From: Microbacterium luteolum
GTDB lineage: Bacteria; Actinomycetota; Actinomycetes; Actinomycetales; Microbacteriaceae
Direction: 5' to 3'
Assembly: GCF_039533965.1 (NCBI RefSeq)
Contig: NZ_BAAAUN010000001.1
Location: 3,074,950-3,138,949, forward strand
Length of the DNA stretch: 64,000 bases
Below the pieces are notes generated by a model. That model saw nothing but the letters and a program-made list of their open reading frames with translations. It ran no database searches and was not told the origin of the DNA. Both the position numbers and the translations under genes were made by a program. Numbering within the stretch: the first letter of the stretch is position 1; each line of letters starts with the position of its first letter. This document shows positions 8,054 through 16,592 of this stretch, in pieces.

Positions 8054-9079
8054 ATGGCCCTCTCCGACGCTCCGCTGCTGCGCGCCCTCGCAGGCGACCG
8101 CCCCGCCCACACCCCGGTGTGGTTCATGCGTCAGGCCGGCCGGTCACTGCCCGAGTACCGCGAGCTGCGGGTCGGAACGCGGATGCTGGACGCCTGCCTC
8201 ACGCCCGACCTGGCGGCCGAGATCACCCTGCAGCCCGTCCGCCGACACGGCGTCGACGCCGCGGTGTTCTTCAGCGACATCGTCATCCCGCTGCGCCTCG
8301 CGGGTGTCGAGGTCGAGATCGAGCCCGGACGTGGTCCGGTGTTCGCGAACCCGGTGCGCACGGCATCCGACGTCGACCGGATCACGGCCATCGACCCGGA
8401 GTCGCTGGACGGGACGGCCATCGCCGAGGCCGTCCGCCTCGTCACGGCCGAATTGGGAGACACCCCGCTGATCGGCTTCGCCGGGGCACCGTTCACGCTC
8501 GCCGCCTACCTCGTCGAGGGCGGGCCGTCGAAGGAGCACCTGCGCGCGCGGGCCATGATGCACGCCGACCCGGAGTCGTGGAACCGCCTCGCCGGCTGGC
8601 TCGCCCGGGTGTCGCGCCGCTTCCTGGAGACGCAGCGCGACGCCGGAGCATCCGTGGTGCAGCTCTTCGACAGCTGGGCGGGATCGCTCAGCCCGGCCGA
8701 CTACCGCGCCTACGTCGCGCCGCACTCGCACGCCGCCCTTCAGGGCATCGGCATCCCGACCATCCACTTCGGCGTCGGCACCGGGCCGTTCCTGGGCGAC
8801 ATGCGCCTCGACGGTGTGGCCGACGGCGTCGGTGTCGACTGGCGGCAGCCGCTCGACGAGGCCGCCGCGATCCTCGGACCGGATGTCACGGTGCAGGGCA
8901 ACATCGACCCCGCGCTGCTCTCCGCGCCCTGGTCGGTGCTCGAGGCGCACGTGCGCGACGTGCTGGAGCGCGGGCGCGCCGCACGCGCCCACATCCTCAA
9001 CCTCGGTCACGGTGTTCCGCCCGAGACCGACCCCGATCAGCTCACGCGCATCGTCGAACTGGTCCACGCGGAGCGCTGA
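8054..9079 (+). CDS. hemE: Uroporphyrinogen decarboxylase
   Basis: Converts uroporphyrinogen III to coproporphyrinogen III in the cytosol. The 341 residues begin [20 protein letters not shown] and have the diagnostic [18 protein letters not shown] with the substrate-binding Arg residues. [20 protein letters not shown] carries the catalytic Asp, and [14 protein letters not shown] is C-terminal. The ATG at 8054 is chosen because GGAGGATGGAGTC precedes it and family members start there; longer in-frame extensions run into the divergent hemA promoter. Its last 43 nt overlap the convergent epimerase gene. Confidence 0.96.
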   Translation: MALSDAPLLRALAGDRPAHTPVWFMRQAGRSLPEYRELRVGTRMLDACLTPDLAAEITLQPVRRHGVDAAVFFSDIVIPLRLAGVEVEIEPGRGPVFANPVRTASDVDRITAIDPESLDGTAIAEAVRLVTAELGDTPLIGFAGAPFTLAAYLVEGGPSKEHLRARAMMHADPESWNRLAGWLARVSRRFLETQRDAGASVVQLFDSWAGSLSPADYRAYVAPHSHAALQGIGIPTIHFGVGTGPFLGDMRLDGVADGVGVDWRQPLDEAAAILGPDVTVQGNIDPALLSAPWSVLEAHVRDVLERGRAARAHILNLGHGVPPETDPDQLTRIVELVHAER

Positions 9080-9960
9080 ATCCGTCGGGCGAGCCGCAGG
9101 TCGGACAGCCCGAAGCGCCCCTCGGGCAGTGCCGCGCGGATGCGCTCGTCGCTGAACGGGCGTGAAGGGCGGAGACCGACGGGCACCTCGGGGGCCGGCG
9201 GCGCGGCCTCGCTGACGCCCTCGGCCAGCATCCGCGCCTGCGCCTTCGCGACCAGCGGGACGACCATGATCCACTCCGTGAGCTGCGCGAGCACTCGGAC
9301 GGTCCACACGGGGACGGGGAGGAACGCCGGACGACGCCCGGCGACCCGCGCGATGCGGCGGATGGCCTCGCCGAGAGTCACCTCGTCGACCCCCATCACG
9401 GCGACCGTCGGGTCGGGGATGCGCCCCTCGAGAGCCGCGACCAGCACGTCGACAGCGTCGTCGATCGGCACGGGGCGGGCGGTGCGCTCGCGGTAGCCGA
9501 CCGTCCAGAACAGGGGCAGGGTCCGCACGGCGCGGGTGACGTGATCGACCATGTGGTCGCCGGGGCCGTAGATCATCCCCGACTTCAGGATCGTGTGCGG
9601 GATGCCGGAGGCGCGCACGATCTCCTCGGCCTCCCAGTTGGACTCGTGATAGCCGGAGCCGCAGTCGGGGCGTGCCCGCAGGAAGCTGACCATCACGATA
9701 CGCCGGACGCCCGCGCGACGCGCGGCCTCGACGACGACCCTCGTCCCCTCGACGTGCACCCGCCGGAACGTCTGATCCCCGATCTCGCGGTTGATGCCGG
9801 CGCAGTGCGCCACCGCGTCGCACCCTTCGAAGGCGGCGGCGAGGGCGTCGACGTCGGTGATCTCCACTCCGTTGCGGCGAGAGATCACCACCGCGTCGTC
9901 GAAGCGCTCGGCCAGGTGCCGCCCGACGAACCCGCTTCCGCCCGTGATCGCAACTCTCAT
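9037..9960 (-). CDS. NAD(P)-binding epimerase-like protein (extended SDR, NDUFA9/complex I-associated type)
   Basis: An atypical extended SDR of 307 residues: Rossmann motif [16 protein letters not shown] at 5-20, then [16 protein letters not shown] and the [20 protein letters not shown] segment of the NDUFA9-like subgroup. The subgroup often has lost catalysis and its role is unclear. It converges on hemE with 43 bp of 3' overlap and is divergent from the ArsR gene, whose candidate operator lies in the shared 67-bp gap. The ArsR protein probably controls it (inference). Confidence 0.85.
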   Translation of the reverse strand: MRVAITGGSGFVGRHLAERFDDAVVISRRNGVEITDVDALAAAFEGCDAVAHCAGINREIGDQTFRRVHVEGTRVVVEAARRAGVRRIVMVSFLRARPDCGSGYHESNWEAEEIVRASGIPHTILKSGMIYGPGDHMVDHVTRAVRTLPLFWTVGYRERTARPVPIDDAVDVLVAALEGRIPDPTVAVMGVDEVTLGEAIRRIARVAGRRPAFLPVPVWTVRVLAQLTEWIMVVPLVAKAQARMLAEGVSEAAPPAPEVPVGLRPSRPFSDERIRAALPEGRFGLSDLRLARRIQRSAWTSSTMRVS

Positions 9961-9979
9961 GGTGTCGCTCCTTCGCTTA

Positions 9980-9995
9980 TTAGCTATGCAGCTAA
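9980..9995. promoter_or_regulatory. Candidate ArsR/SdpR operator
   Basis: TTAGCT-ATGC-AGCTAA forms 6-bp inverted arms between the divergent epimerase and ArsR genes. It is upstream of the TATATT -10 (10016-10021), which sits exactly 6 nt before the ATG at 10028. Confidence 0.5.
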
Positions 9996-10027
9996 AGAGT
10001 ATCTAGCGAAGGTGCTATATTGCAAAC

Positions 10028-10360
10028 ATGGCAGATAGCGCGTCCGACATCTTCGCAGCGCTGGCCCACCCCACCCGTCGGCAGATCCTGCAGGACCTCA
10101 AAGCCGGCGAGCTCGCGGCCGGCGAGATCGCCTCGCGGTTCTCGGCGAGCGGGCCGACCATCTCCCGGCACCTGAGCGTGCTCCGTCAGGCAGGCCTCGT
10201 GAGCGAGCGACGCGACGGCAACCGCATCCTCTACTCGCTTGTCGGCGAGCGGCTGGCGCTCTCCGTCGGCGACTTCCTCTCCACGGTGTGCCCCGAGCAG
10301 ATCGTGCTCCGCGAGGTCCGCAAGCGCGGCCGCGGCACCGCGACGCCCGTCGAGGCCTGA
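10028..10360 (+). CDS. ArsR family winged-helix repressor (SdpR-like)
   Basis: 110 residues, almost all winged helix: DIFAALAHPTRRQILQDLKA at the N-terminus, then ASRFSASGPTISRHLSVLRQ as the recognition helix, and YSLVGERLAL as the wing. There is no metal-binding CxC motif, so it belongs with the non-metal SdpR-type autorepressors. It starts leaderless from TATATT. It lies upstream of the hemY gene, which begins 26 nt after its stop, so it may share a transcript with heme genes, but regulation of heme synthesis is not shown. Confidence 0.9.
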   Translation: MADSASDIFAALAHPTRRQILQDLKAGELAAGEIASRFSASGPTISRHLSVLRQAGLVSERRDGNRILYSLVGERLALSVGDFLSTVCPEQIVLREVRKRGRGTATPVEA

Positions 10361-10386
10361 TCGGCGCCGATGCGAGAATTGACGGC

Positions 10387-11886
10387 ATGACCGTCGACTC
10401 CTCCCGCGACCCCGCCGACCTCGCCGCTCGCGCCGCCGAGAGGCACGTCCTCGTCGTCGGCGGCGGCATCGGCGGTCTCATCGCGGCGCGCGAGTGCGCG
10501 AAGGTCGGCATACGGGTCACGCTGCTCGAAGAGGCGGATGCCGTCGGCGGCGCGATCCGCCGGGCCGATCTCGACGGCGTCGCGCTGGATGCCGGTGCCG
10601 AGAGCTTCGCGACCAGGGGCGGCCACGTGCGTGCGCTGCTGGAGGAGCTCGGCCTGACCGATCGCATCGTCGCGCCCGAGGCAGGGAGCGCCTGGCTCGC
10701 CGGCATCCCGGGCGTGGGCGCCGCGCCGCTCCCGGTCGGCGGCATCCTGGGTGTCCCGGCGAATCCGTTCCAGGACGACGTGCGTCGCGTCATCGGCTGG
10801 TCGGGCGCGTGGCGCGCCTATCTCGACCGGGTGCGCCCGCCCCTGACGATCGGGCATCAGCTCAGCCTCGGCAAGCTCGTCGCATCGCGCATGGGCGCCA
10901 AGGTCCGCGACCGTCTCGTCGCCCCCGTCACGACCGGCGTCTACTCCGCCTCACCCGACGATGTCGATGTCGACATCGCCGCCCCGGGGCTCAACGCCGC
11001 ACTCACGCGGGTGGGCTCGCTCTCCGGCGCCGTGCAAGCGCTCCGTGACGGTGCGGGCGGTGCCGCGAAGGCACCGGGCGCCGCGGTCGAGGGACTCGTC
11101 GGCGGCATGAGCGTGCTCGTCGATGCGCTGGTGGAGGATCTGGACCGGTTCGGTGCCGAGGTGCGCACCGGCGTGCGCGTGCAGAGTGTCCGGAGGATCG
11201 ACGCCGGCTGGACGGTCGAGGCAGAGATCGAGCCCGATCCCGACGCCGACGCTGACGAGGAAGCCGAGGAGCCCCTCTCGTTCACCGCGGATGCGGTCAT
11301 CGTCGCCACCTCGGAGGCCGCGGCACGAGCGCTGCTCACTCCCGGCGTCCCCGCCCTCGCACACGCTGCGCCTTCGTCGTCGCCGGAGATCGAGATCGTG
11401 ACGCTGCTGCTCGATGCGCCGACTCTCCGTGTCCCGCCGCGCGGCACCGGAGTCCTGACCGTGCCGGGCAGCCACACCGCCAAGGCGCTCACGCACTCCA
11501 CCGCGAAGTGGGGCTGGCTGCGCGAAGCCGCCGGCGATCGCGAGATCGTGCGCGTCTCGTTCGGCGCGCAGGGCGAGCCCGCCGCGACCGCGGATCTGAG
11601 CGACGACGACGCGGCGGAACTCGCGCTGCGCGAGGCATCCGCGCTGCTCGGCGTGCCTCTCGCCCCTGGTTCTCTGCTCGCCGCGCACCGCGCGCGCTAC
11701 GTCCAGTCGCAGCCCGCCTCGATCATCGGATCGGGCGAGCGTCGGGCCGCCGCGCGAGCCGCCGTGCAGGCCGTTCCCGGTCTCGCGGTCGTCGGCGCCT
11801 GGCTCGCCGGCACCGGCCTCGCGCAGGTGATCCCGGACGCGAAGGACGAGGCCGATCGCCTGCGTCGCACCCTGTTGTGGGAGTGA
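10387..11886 (+). CDS. hemY: Coproporphyrinogen III / protoporphyrinogen oxidase, HemY-type flavoprotein
   Basis: FAD-dependent oxygen-using oxidase. In the coproporphyrin-dependent pathway of monoderm bacteria it makes coproporphyrin III (alternative name CgoX). The 499 residues start with the dinucleotide motif HVLVVGGGIGGLIAARECAK at about 21-40, then RADLDGVALDAGAESFATRG. They end with the conserved VVGAWLAGTGLAQVIPDA flavin-contact motif. An acidic insert (EIEPDPDADADEEAEEP near 280-300) is unusual and probably a surface loop. The start at ATG 10387 gives the expected N-terminus. The presence of HemQ downstream supports the coproporphyrin route. Confidence 0.93.
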   Translation: MTVDSSRDPADLAARAAERHVLVVGGGIGGLIAARECAKVGIRVTLLEEADAVGGAIRRADLDGVALDAGAESFATRGGHVRALLEELGLTDRIVAPEAGSAWLAGIPGVGAAPLPVGGILGVPANPFQDDVRRVIGWSGAWRAYLDRVRPPLTIGHQLSLGKLVASRMGAKVRDRLVAPVTTGVYSASPDDVDVDIAAPGLNAALTRVGSLSGAVQALRDGAGGAAKAPGAAVEGLVGGMSVLVDALVEDLDRFGAEVRTGVRVQSVRRIDAGWTVEAEIEPDPDADADEEAEEPLSFTADAVIVATSEAAARALLTPGVPALAHAAPSSSPEIEIVTLLLDAPTLRVPPRGTGVLTVPGSHTAKALTHSTAKWGWLREAAGDREIVRVSFGAQGEPAATADLSDDDAAELALREASALLGVPLAPGSLLAAHRARYVQSQPASIIGSGERRAAARAAVQAVPGLAVVGAWLAGTGLAQVIPDAKDEADRLRRTLLWE

Positions 11887-11920
11887 ACAACCACCATGTG
11901 TCAACCCCTCGGTCGTTTAG

Positions 11921-11936
11921 ATGCCGAATTCGGCAT
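11921..11936. promoter_or_regulatory. Perfect 16-bp palindrome upstream of the YtxH-like gene
   Basis: ATGCCGAATTCGGCAT is a loopless perfect palindrome. TACGCT (11944-11949) downstream is a plausible -10, which would put the palindrome in the promoter spacer. No local regulator gene is an obvious partner. Confidence 0.45.
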
Positions 11937-11991
11937 ACGGGGTTACGCTGTGTACCTGACCCGCAGGACTCGAACAACGTGAGGAGACCCC

Positions 11992-12399
11992 ATGAAGGGG
12001 AAGATCGGACTCGTCGTAGGACTCGGCGTCGGCTACGTCCTCGGCACTCGTGCCGGGCGCGAGCGGTATGAGCAGATCAAGACGCAGTGGCTCAAGCTCT
12101 ATCACCTGGACCCCGTGCAGGAGCAGGTCGACAAGGTCAAGGGCTTCGTCGGTGACAAGGCTGCGGCCGTTCCCGGCGCGCTGTGGACAGGTGCAGTGAA
12201 GGTCGTCAAGTCCGTCAAGAGCAACGGCACTCCCGGGCAGAAGCTCGACGCCGTGATCGCCTCCGGCAAGGAGGCCGCGGAAGAGGTGGCCGATGCCGCC
12301 GACGACGCCGTGGACGAAGTGAAGGCGAAGGCGAACACGTCCTCCTCCGCTGCGAAGCCGGCGGCGAAGAAGCCTGCTCCGAAGAAGCCCGGCGCCTGA
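11992..12399 (+). CDS. YtxH-like small membrane-associated protein
   Basis: 135 residues: an N-terminal glycine-rich membrane segment (KGKIGLVVGLGVGYVLGTRAG), then a charged amphipathic region, and a lysine/alanine/proline tail (AAKPAAKKPAPKKPGA) like histone-H1-type low-complexity tails. It resembles the YtxH general-stress family, but function is not known. The ATG follows GTGAGGAGACCCC, a good ribosome-binding site. It heads a three-gene set with the holin-like and DUF3618-like genes (2 nt gap, then 14 nt overlap), a grouping common in actinobacteria. Confidence 0.78.
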   Translation: MKGKIGLVVGLGVGYVLGTRAGRERYEQIKTQWLKLYHLDPVQEQVDKVKGFVGDKAAAVPGALWTGAVKVVKSVKSNGTPGQKLDAVIASGKEAAEEVADAADDAVDEVKAKANTSSSAAKPAAKKPAPKKPGA

Positions 12400-12400
12400 G

Positions 12401-12808
12401 ATGCCTCGCGGATACCGGGACCGCGCCGATGACAGTCTGCTGACGCTGCTCGGCGATCTGCCCGAACTCGTCACGAATCTCGTCAAAGCCGAGATCGACT
12501 CGGCCAAGGCGTGGATCTCGAAGACCGCGAAAGACGCCGGCATCGGTTCCGTCTGGTTCCTCGTCGCGCTCTTCTTCCTCTTCTGGGCCGTGCCGGTCAT
12601 CCTCGTCTTCGCGATCGCCGGACTCTCGTCGTGGTGGCCGGTCTGGCTGTCGGCTCTGGCGGTCTTCGGCATCCTGATCGTCGCCGTGCTGCTGTTCGCT
12701 CTGCTCGGCATCCTGAAGTTCCGCAAGGTCCTCCGACGTCAGAATCCCGCCCAGGCGGTCGCGCAGGACATCCGAATCGTGAAGGAGGCCGGCGATGACG
12801 AATTCTGA
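12401..12808 (+). CDS. Phage holin family / actinobacterial holin-X-like membrane protein
   Basis: 135 residues with a soluble N-terminal helix (LLTLLGDLPELVTNLVKAEI) and two membrane helices at about 48-70 and 76-100. This is the Phage_holin_3_6 (DUF1469) layout. Despite the family name there is no phage gene nearby. In actinobacteria these proteins are encoded with YtxH- and DUF3618-like partners, as here, and probably act at the cell envelope. It starts 2 nt after the previous stop. Confidence 0.75.
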   Translation: MPRGYRDRADDSLLTLLGDLPELVTNLVKAEIDSAKAWISKTAKDAGIGSVWFLVALFFLFWAVPVILVFAIAGLSSWWPVWLSALAVFGILIVAVLLFALLGILKFRKVLRRQNPAQAVAQDIRIVKEAGDDEF

Positions 12809-13070
12809 CTCGCTCGTACCGCGCACCGTCGTCCCGGCGGGCATCGTCGATCCGCGGGAATCCGCGCGTGCCGAGCTGAAGGCTGCGCTCGCCGCGATCG
12901 AGGTCAAGGGCAACATCCCCCGTCGCATCGAGAAGGCATCGACGCGCGGCATCGCGAAGGCGCGCGTCTTCGCCGACCGCAACCCGATCGGCGCGGCCGC
13001 GGCCGTGATCGGCATCGCGGCGGCGGTCGGCGGGCTCGTCTGGGTCATCGCCCGCGTGATCTCGCGCTGA
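12795..13070 (+). CDS. DUF3618-like small protein with C-terminal membrane helix
   Basis: 91 residues. An N-terminal DPRESARAELKAALAAIEVK segment resembles DUF3618, and a single C-terminal membrane helix (IGAAAAVIGIAAAVGGLVWV) follows. It overlaps the holin-like gene by 14 nt, so it is translated from the same mRNA. It is followed directly by a hairpin at 13069-13092. The family assignment is tentative. Confidence 0.65.
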   Translation: MTNSDSLVPRTVVPAGIVDPRESARAELKAALAAIEVKGNIPRRIEKASTRGIAKARVFADRNPIGAAAAVIGIAAAVGGLVWVIARVISR

Positions 13071-13092
13071 GGCCCCGCGTTCGCGGGACCTC
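13069..13092 (+). terminator. Hairpin after the three-gene membrane set
   Basis: GAGGCCCCGCG-TT-CGCGGGACCTC folds into an 11-bp stem with one mismatch and begins at the stop codon of the DUF3618-like gene. No U-tract follows, as is usual at this GC content. Confidence 0.6.
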
Positions 13093-13115
13093 GGCAAAGG
13101 GGGCAGACTGGAGAC

Positions 13116-13793
13116 ATGTCCGAAGCGCTCGAAGAGAACCCGTCCGGATTCACCCTCTGGGCCGTGTGGCGACGCAATCCCGATGTCCCCGTCACCGAGT
13201 CCGACTCGACCGAACTCGAGACGATCGTCTCGTACGTCGAGGACTCCGGCGTCACCGTCCGCGGCTTCTATGACGTCTCGGGGCTGAAGGCCGACGCCGA
13301 CCTCATGGTGTGGCTGCACGGCGAGACGGCCGAGGAGCTGCAGAAGGCGCTTCGTCGCCTGCGCCGCACGGAGCTGCTGCGCTCGCTGCTCCCGGTCTGG
13401 AACGTGATGGGCGTGCACCGCGACGCCGAGTTCAACCGCGCGCACGTGCCGGGGTTCCTTCGCGGCGTCGAGCCGAAGGACTGGCTCTGCCTCTACCCGT
13501 TCGTGCGCACCCCCGAGTGGTATCTCGCCCCCGAGGAGGAGCGTCGCAAGATGCTCGCCGACCACGGACGCAAGGGCGCCGCATTCACGGGCGTCATCGC
13601 GAACACGGTCGCCGCATTCGCTCTGGGCGACTACGAGTGGCTGCTGCCGCTCGAGGCTGACGACGTCACCGAGCTCGTCGACCTCATGCGCGATCTCCGT
13701 TACACCGACGCGCGTCTCTACGTGAAGGAGGAGGTGCCCTTCTACACCGGGCGCCGTCTGCGCTTCGACGAGATCGCGGACGTGCTGCAGTAG
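13116..13793 (+). CDS. hemQ: Coproheme decarboxylase (HemQ/ChdC, chlorite-dismutase-like)
   Basis: Last step of coproporphyrin-dependent heme synthesis: peroxide-driven decarboxylation of two propionates of coproheme. The 225 residues fit the actinobacterial HemQ, with DADLMVWLHGETAEELQKAL, then KDWLCLYPFVRTPEWYLAP carrying the catalytic Tyr, and MLADHGRKGAAF containing the proximal-side His. Chlorite dismutase is rejected because the context is a heme operon and the YPFVRTPEWY signature is the HemQ one. CAGACT sits 6 nt before the ATG, a weak leaderless -10. Confidence 0.94.
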   Translation: MSEALEENPSGFTLWAVWRRNPDVPVTESDSTELETIVSYVEDSGVTVRGFYDVSGLKADADLMVWLHGETAEELQKALRRLRRTELLRSLLPVWNVMGVHRDAEFNRAHVPGFLRGVEPKDWLCLYPFVRTPEWYLAPEEERRKMLADHGRKGAAFTGVIANTVAAFALGDYEWLLPLEADDVTELVDLMRDLRYTDARLYVKEEVPFYTGRRLRFDEIADVLQ

Positions 13794-13801
13794 GCCGCCC
13801 G

Positions 13802-14797
13802 ATGAGCACCCCGATCCGCCTGGGTACCCGGCGCAGCGCGCTCGCGCAGGCGCAGTCCGGTCACGTCGCCGCCGCCCTCGAGAAGGTGTCGGGGCGCCCG
13901 GTCGAGCTCGTCCCGATCACCAGCGAAGGCGACACGAACCGTGCGTCGCTCTCCGAGATCGGCGGCCAGGGCATCTTCGCCACGCGACTGCGCGAGGCGC
14001 TGTTCGCGGGGGAGTGCGACTTCCTCGTGCACTCGCTCAAGGATCTGCCGACCGCCATTCCCGACGGTCTGATGATCGCGGCGACGCCGAAGCGCGAGGA
14101 TGCGCGCGATGTGGTGCTGACCCGCCTCGGCATCCCGCTGCACGAACTGCGTTCGGGCAGCACAGTCGGCACCGGCTCGCCTCGACGGATCGCTCAGGTG
14201 CACCGACGGGCGCCGTACGCCGAGGTCGTCGACATCCGGGGCAACGTCGACTCCCGCCTCGCGCGGGTCGCGTCCGGCGAGCTGGACGCCGTGATCCTCG
14301 CCGCCGCGGGACTCTCCCGGCTCGGGACGGACTCGCGCCTCCGCCGGGAGGAGCTCGGCCTCGCCGAGTGGCCGACGGCACCGGGCCAGGGATCCCTGGC
14401 GGTCGAGACGCGGACGGATGCTCCGGACGAGCTGCTCGCCGCCCTCGCTGCCCTGGACGACGAGGAGACCCGACTCGCCATCACGGTGGAGCGCGCGGTG
14501 CTCGAGGGGCTGGATGCCGGATGCCAGGCTCCGATGGCGGCTCACGCGGTGGTCGAAGGGGCCGCGATCCGCGTCAGGACGGTGGTCTACGCGCCCGATG
14601 GAGGGCGGCGGATCGGCCTCGACGTCACCGAAGCCCTGAACGGGGAGTATATTCGTCGGAACGGCAGTGGCAATGGAGCGGATGCTGCCGATGGTGCAGA
14701 CCCGATGCGCGCAGCGCGCGAGCTGGGGTTCACTGTTGCCCGTCGGCTGCTCGATCAAGGGGCGGCTGGACTCGTCTCCCGAGAGCAATCTTCATGA
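13802..14797 (+). CDS. hemC: Hydroxymethylbilane synthase (porphobilinogen deaminase)
   Basis: Polymerises four porphobilinogens into hydroxymethylbilane. The 331 residues begin IRLGTRRSALAQAQSGHVAA. They include VHSLKDLPTAIPDGL and GSPRRIAQVHRRAPYAEVVD with the substrate Arg residues. LDAGCQAPMAAHAV near residue 240 carries the Cys that attaches the dipyrromethane cofactor. It starts 8 nt after hemQ and its stop overlaps the hemD ATG by 4 nt. A Ser/Gly/Asn/Asp-rich stretch before the last helix (NGSGNGADAADGADPM) is lineage-specific. Confidence 0.96.
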   Translation: MSTPIRLGTRRSALAQAQSGHVAAALEKVSGRPVELVPITSEGDTNRASLSEIGGQGIFATRLREALFAGECDFLVHSLKDLPTAIPDGLMIAATPKREDARDVVLTRLGIPLHELRSGSTVGTGSPRRIAQVHRRAPYAEVVDIRGNVDSRLARVASGELDAVILAAAGLSRLGTDSRLRREELGLAEWPTAPGQGSLAVETRTDAPDELLAALAALDDEETRLAITVERAVLEGLDAGCQAPMAAHAVVEGAAIRVRTVVYAPDGGRRIGLDVTEALNGEYIRRNGSGNGADAADGADPMRAARELGFTVARRLLDQGAAGLVSREQSS

Positions 14798-15588
14798 CAT
14801 CCGATACCAAGCAGGACCTACCGCTGTACGGCTGGCGCATCCTCGTGCCCCGTGGCGGGCCGTGGGGCGACGGCGTCGCCGCGAGCCTGCGCGCCCAGGG
14901 TGCGGTGCCGGTCGTCGCACCCCTCATCAACTTCGCCCCGACCAACGACCAGGCGGGGCTCGACGTCGCACTGGAGCAGCTCGCGGCCGGTGCGTTCGAC
15001 TGGCTGACGGTCACGAGCGCCACGACCGTCGACGTGCTGTTCGCGCATCGCGCGGTCGTTCCTCCGACGACGCGGATCGCGGCGGTCGGCGAGACCACCG
15101 CGGCGGCCCTGCAGGCTGTCGGGTACGAGGTCGCGCTGGTGCCGACGCAGGACAACTCCGCCGAGGGGATGGCCGAGCAGCTGATCGCCCTGGAGACGGA
15201 GCCTCGCCGCATCCTCGCGCTGCGCAGCGAGATCGCGAAGCCCGTGCTCAGCGTGCAGCTGTCGAACGCGGGGCACGATGTCTCGAGCGTCGTCGCGTAC
15301 CGCACGGTCGGCGTCCCGGTCACGGAGCGGATCCGCCGGGATGTCGAGAACGGCAGGATCAACGCGATCCTCGTGACGAGCGGCTCGGTCGCCGAGCAGG
15401 TGCGCGAGCAGTTCCCGGAGATCCCCGACGAGACGCTGCTCGCCGCGATCGGCCCGCGCACGGCGCGCGACGCCCTCAAGGCGGGCCTGCCGGTGTCGGT
15501 CGTCGCCGACCGACAAACCGTCGACGCGCTCATCGATGCGGTGTCGCACTTCACTCTTCCGCACGCGGCTGACGAGTTCGCGCCGTGA
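14794..15588 (+). CDS. hemD: Uroporphyrinogen-III synthase
   Basis: Closes and inverts ring D of hydroxymethylbilane. The 264-residue protein has the two-domain HemD pattern: [56 protein letters not shown] and [16 protein letters not shown], then [20 protein letters not shown]. The ATG at 14794 overlaps the hemC stop (ATGA), which decides the start against upstream in-frame alternatives. The 3' end overlaps the GTG of hemB by 4 nt, so hemC, hemD and hemB are translationally coupled. Confidence 0.93.
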   Translation: MTSDTKQDLPLYGWRILVPRGGPWGDGVAASLRAQGAVPVVAPLINFAPTNDQAGLDVALEQLAAGAFDWLTVTSATTVDVLFAHRAVVPPTTRIAAVGETTAAALQAVGYEVALVPTQDNSAEGMAEQLIALETEPRRILALRSEIAKPVLSVQLSNAGHDVSSVVAYRTVGVPVTERIRRDVENGRINAILVTSGSVAEQVREQFPEIPDETLLAAIGPRTARDALKAGLPVSVVADRQTVDALIDAVSHFTLPHAADEFAP

Positions 15589-16562
15589 GCTTCCCCGAGG
15601 TCCGCCTGAGGCGGCTGCGCCAGTCGCGCGCCGTCCGCGATCTGGTCCGCGAGACGTCGCTGGAGCCGCGGCAGCTCGTGCTGCCCCTGTTCGTGCGCGA
15701 GGGTCTCACGGAGCCCGTGGCGATCGGATCGATGCCGGGTGTGGCCCAGCATTCGATCGACTCTCTCCGTGCCGCTGCTGTCGAAGCCGCGGAGACGGGT
15801 GTCGGGGGCGTGATGCTGTTCGGTGTCCCCGCCGTGCGAGATGCCCGCGGATCCGGAGCCGACGACCCGCAGGGCATCCTGAACGTCGCGACGGAGGCTC
15901 TGGCTGCCGAGGTCGGCGACGCCCTCGTCGTGCAGACGGATCTGTGTCTCGACGAGTTCACCGATCACGGGCACTGCGGTGTCCTGGACGCCGAGGGCGC
16001 GGTCGACAACGACGCGACGCTCGAGCGCTACGCGTCGATGGCGCTCGCGCAGGCGAGGGCGGGGTCGCAGCTGCTCGGTCTCTCCGGCATGATGGACGGC
16101 CAGGTCGCCGTGATCCGCGCGGCGCTGGACGCCGAGGGTTTCACCGACACGCTGCTGCTGGCCTACGCGGCGAAGTACGCGAGCGCGTTCTACGGACCGT
16201 TCCGCGAGGCGGTGGACTCGCAGCTGAAGGGCGACCGCCGCACGTACCAGCTGGATCCCGGCAACCGTCGCGAGGGCGTGCGCGAGGCCGTCGTCGACGA
16301 GGCCGAGGGTGCGGACATCGTCATGGTCAAGCCCGCGATGGCCTTCCTCGACGTGCTGCGCGAGGTGCGCGACACCGTCAATATTCCGGTGTGGGCATAC
16401 CAGGTGTCCGGCGAGTACGCCATGATCGAGGCCGCATCCGCGAACGGCTGGATCGACCGTCGTGCTGCCGTGCTGGAGTCCCTGCTCTCCATCCGCCGTG
16501 CGGGTGCCGACACTGTTCTGACCTACTGGGCGACGGAAGCCGCCCGCTGGCTGCGCGCCTGA
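15585..16562 (+). CDS. hemB: Porphobilinogen synthase (delta-aminolevulinate dehydratase)
   Basis: Condenses two 5-aminolevulinates. The 325-residue TIM barrel carries both Schiff-base lysines, in [16 protein letters not shown] and [15 protein letters not shown]. The metal-site motif reads [16 protein letters not shown], keeping C and HC but with Asp at one of the usual zinc cysteines, a mixed type common in actinobacteria. The GTG start overlaps hemD by 4 nt. C-terminal [20 protein letters not shown] is diagnostic. Confidence 0.96.
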   Translation: MSFPEVRLRRLRQSRAVRDLVRETSLEPRQLVLPLFVREGLTEPVAIGSMPGVAQHSIDSLRAAAVEAAETGVGGVMLFGVPAVRDARGSGADDPQGILNVATEALAAEVGDALVVQTDLCLDEFTDHGHCGVLDAEGAVDNDATLERYASMALAQARAGSQLLGLSGMMDGQVAVIRAALDAEGFTDTLLLAYAAKYASAFYGPFREAVDSQLKGDRRTYQLDPGNRREGVREAVVDEAEGADIVMVKPAMAFLDVLREVRDTVNIPVWAYQVSGEYAMIEAASANGWIDRRAAVLESLLSIRRAGADTVLTYWATEAARWLRA

Positions 16563-16592
16563 GCATCCGGCGCATTCTCTCGAAGGGCCCTG

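Noticed and set aside
12401..12808. Holin-family gene as a sign of a prophage
   Set aside because: No endolysin, capsid, integrase or attachment site is nearby; the holin-X/YtxH/DUF3618 set is chromosomal in actinobacteria.
13116..13793. Chlorite dismutase
   Set aside because: The YPFVRTPEWY signature and heme-operon context indicate coproheme decarboxylase (HemQ).
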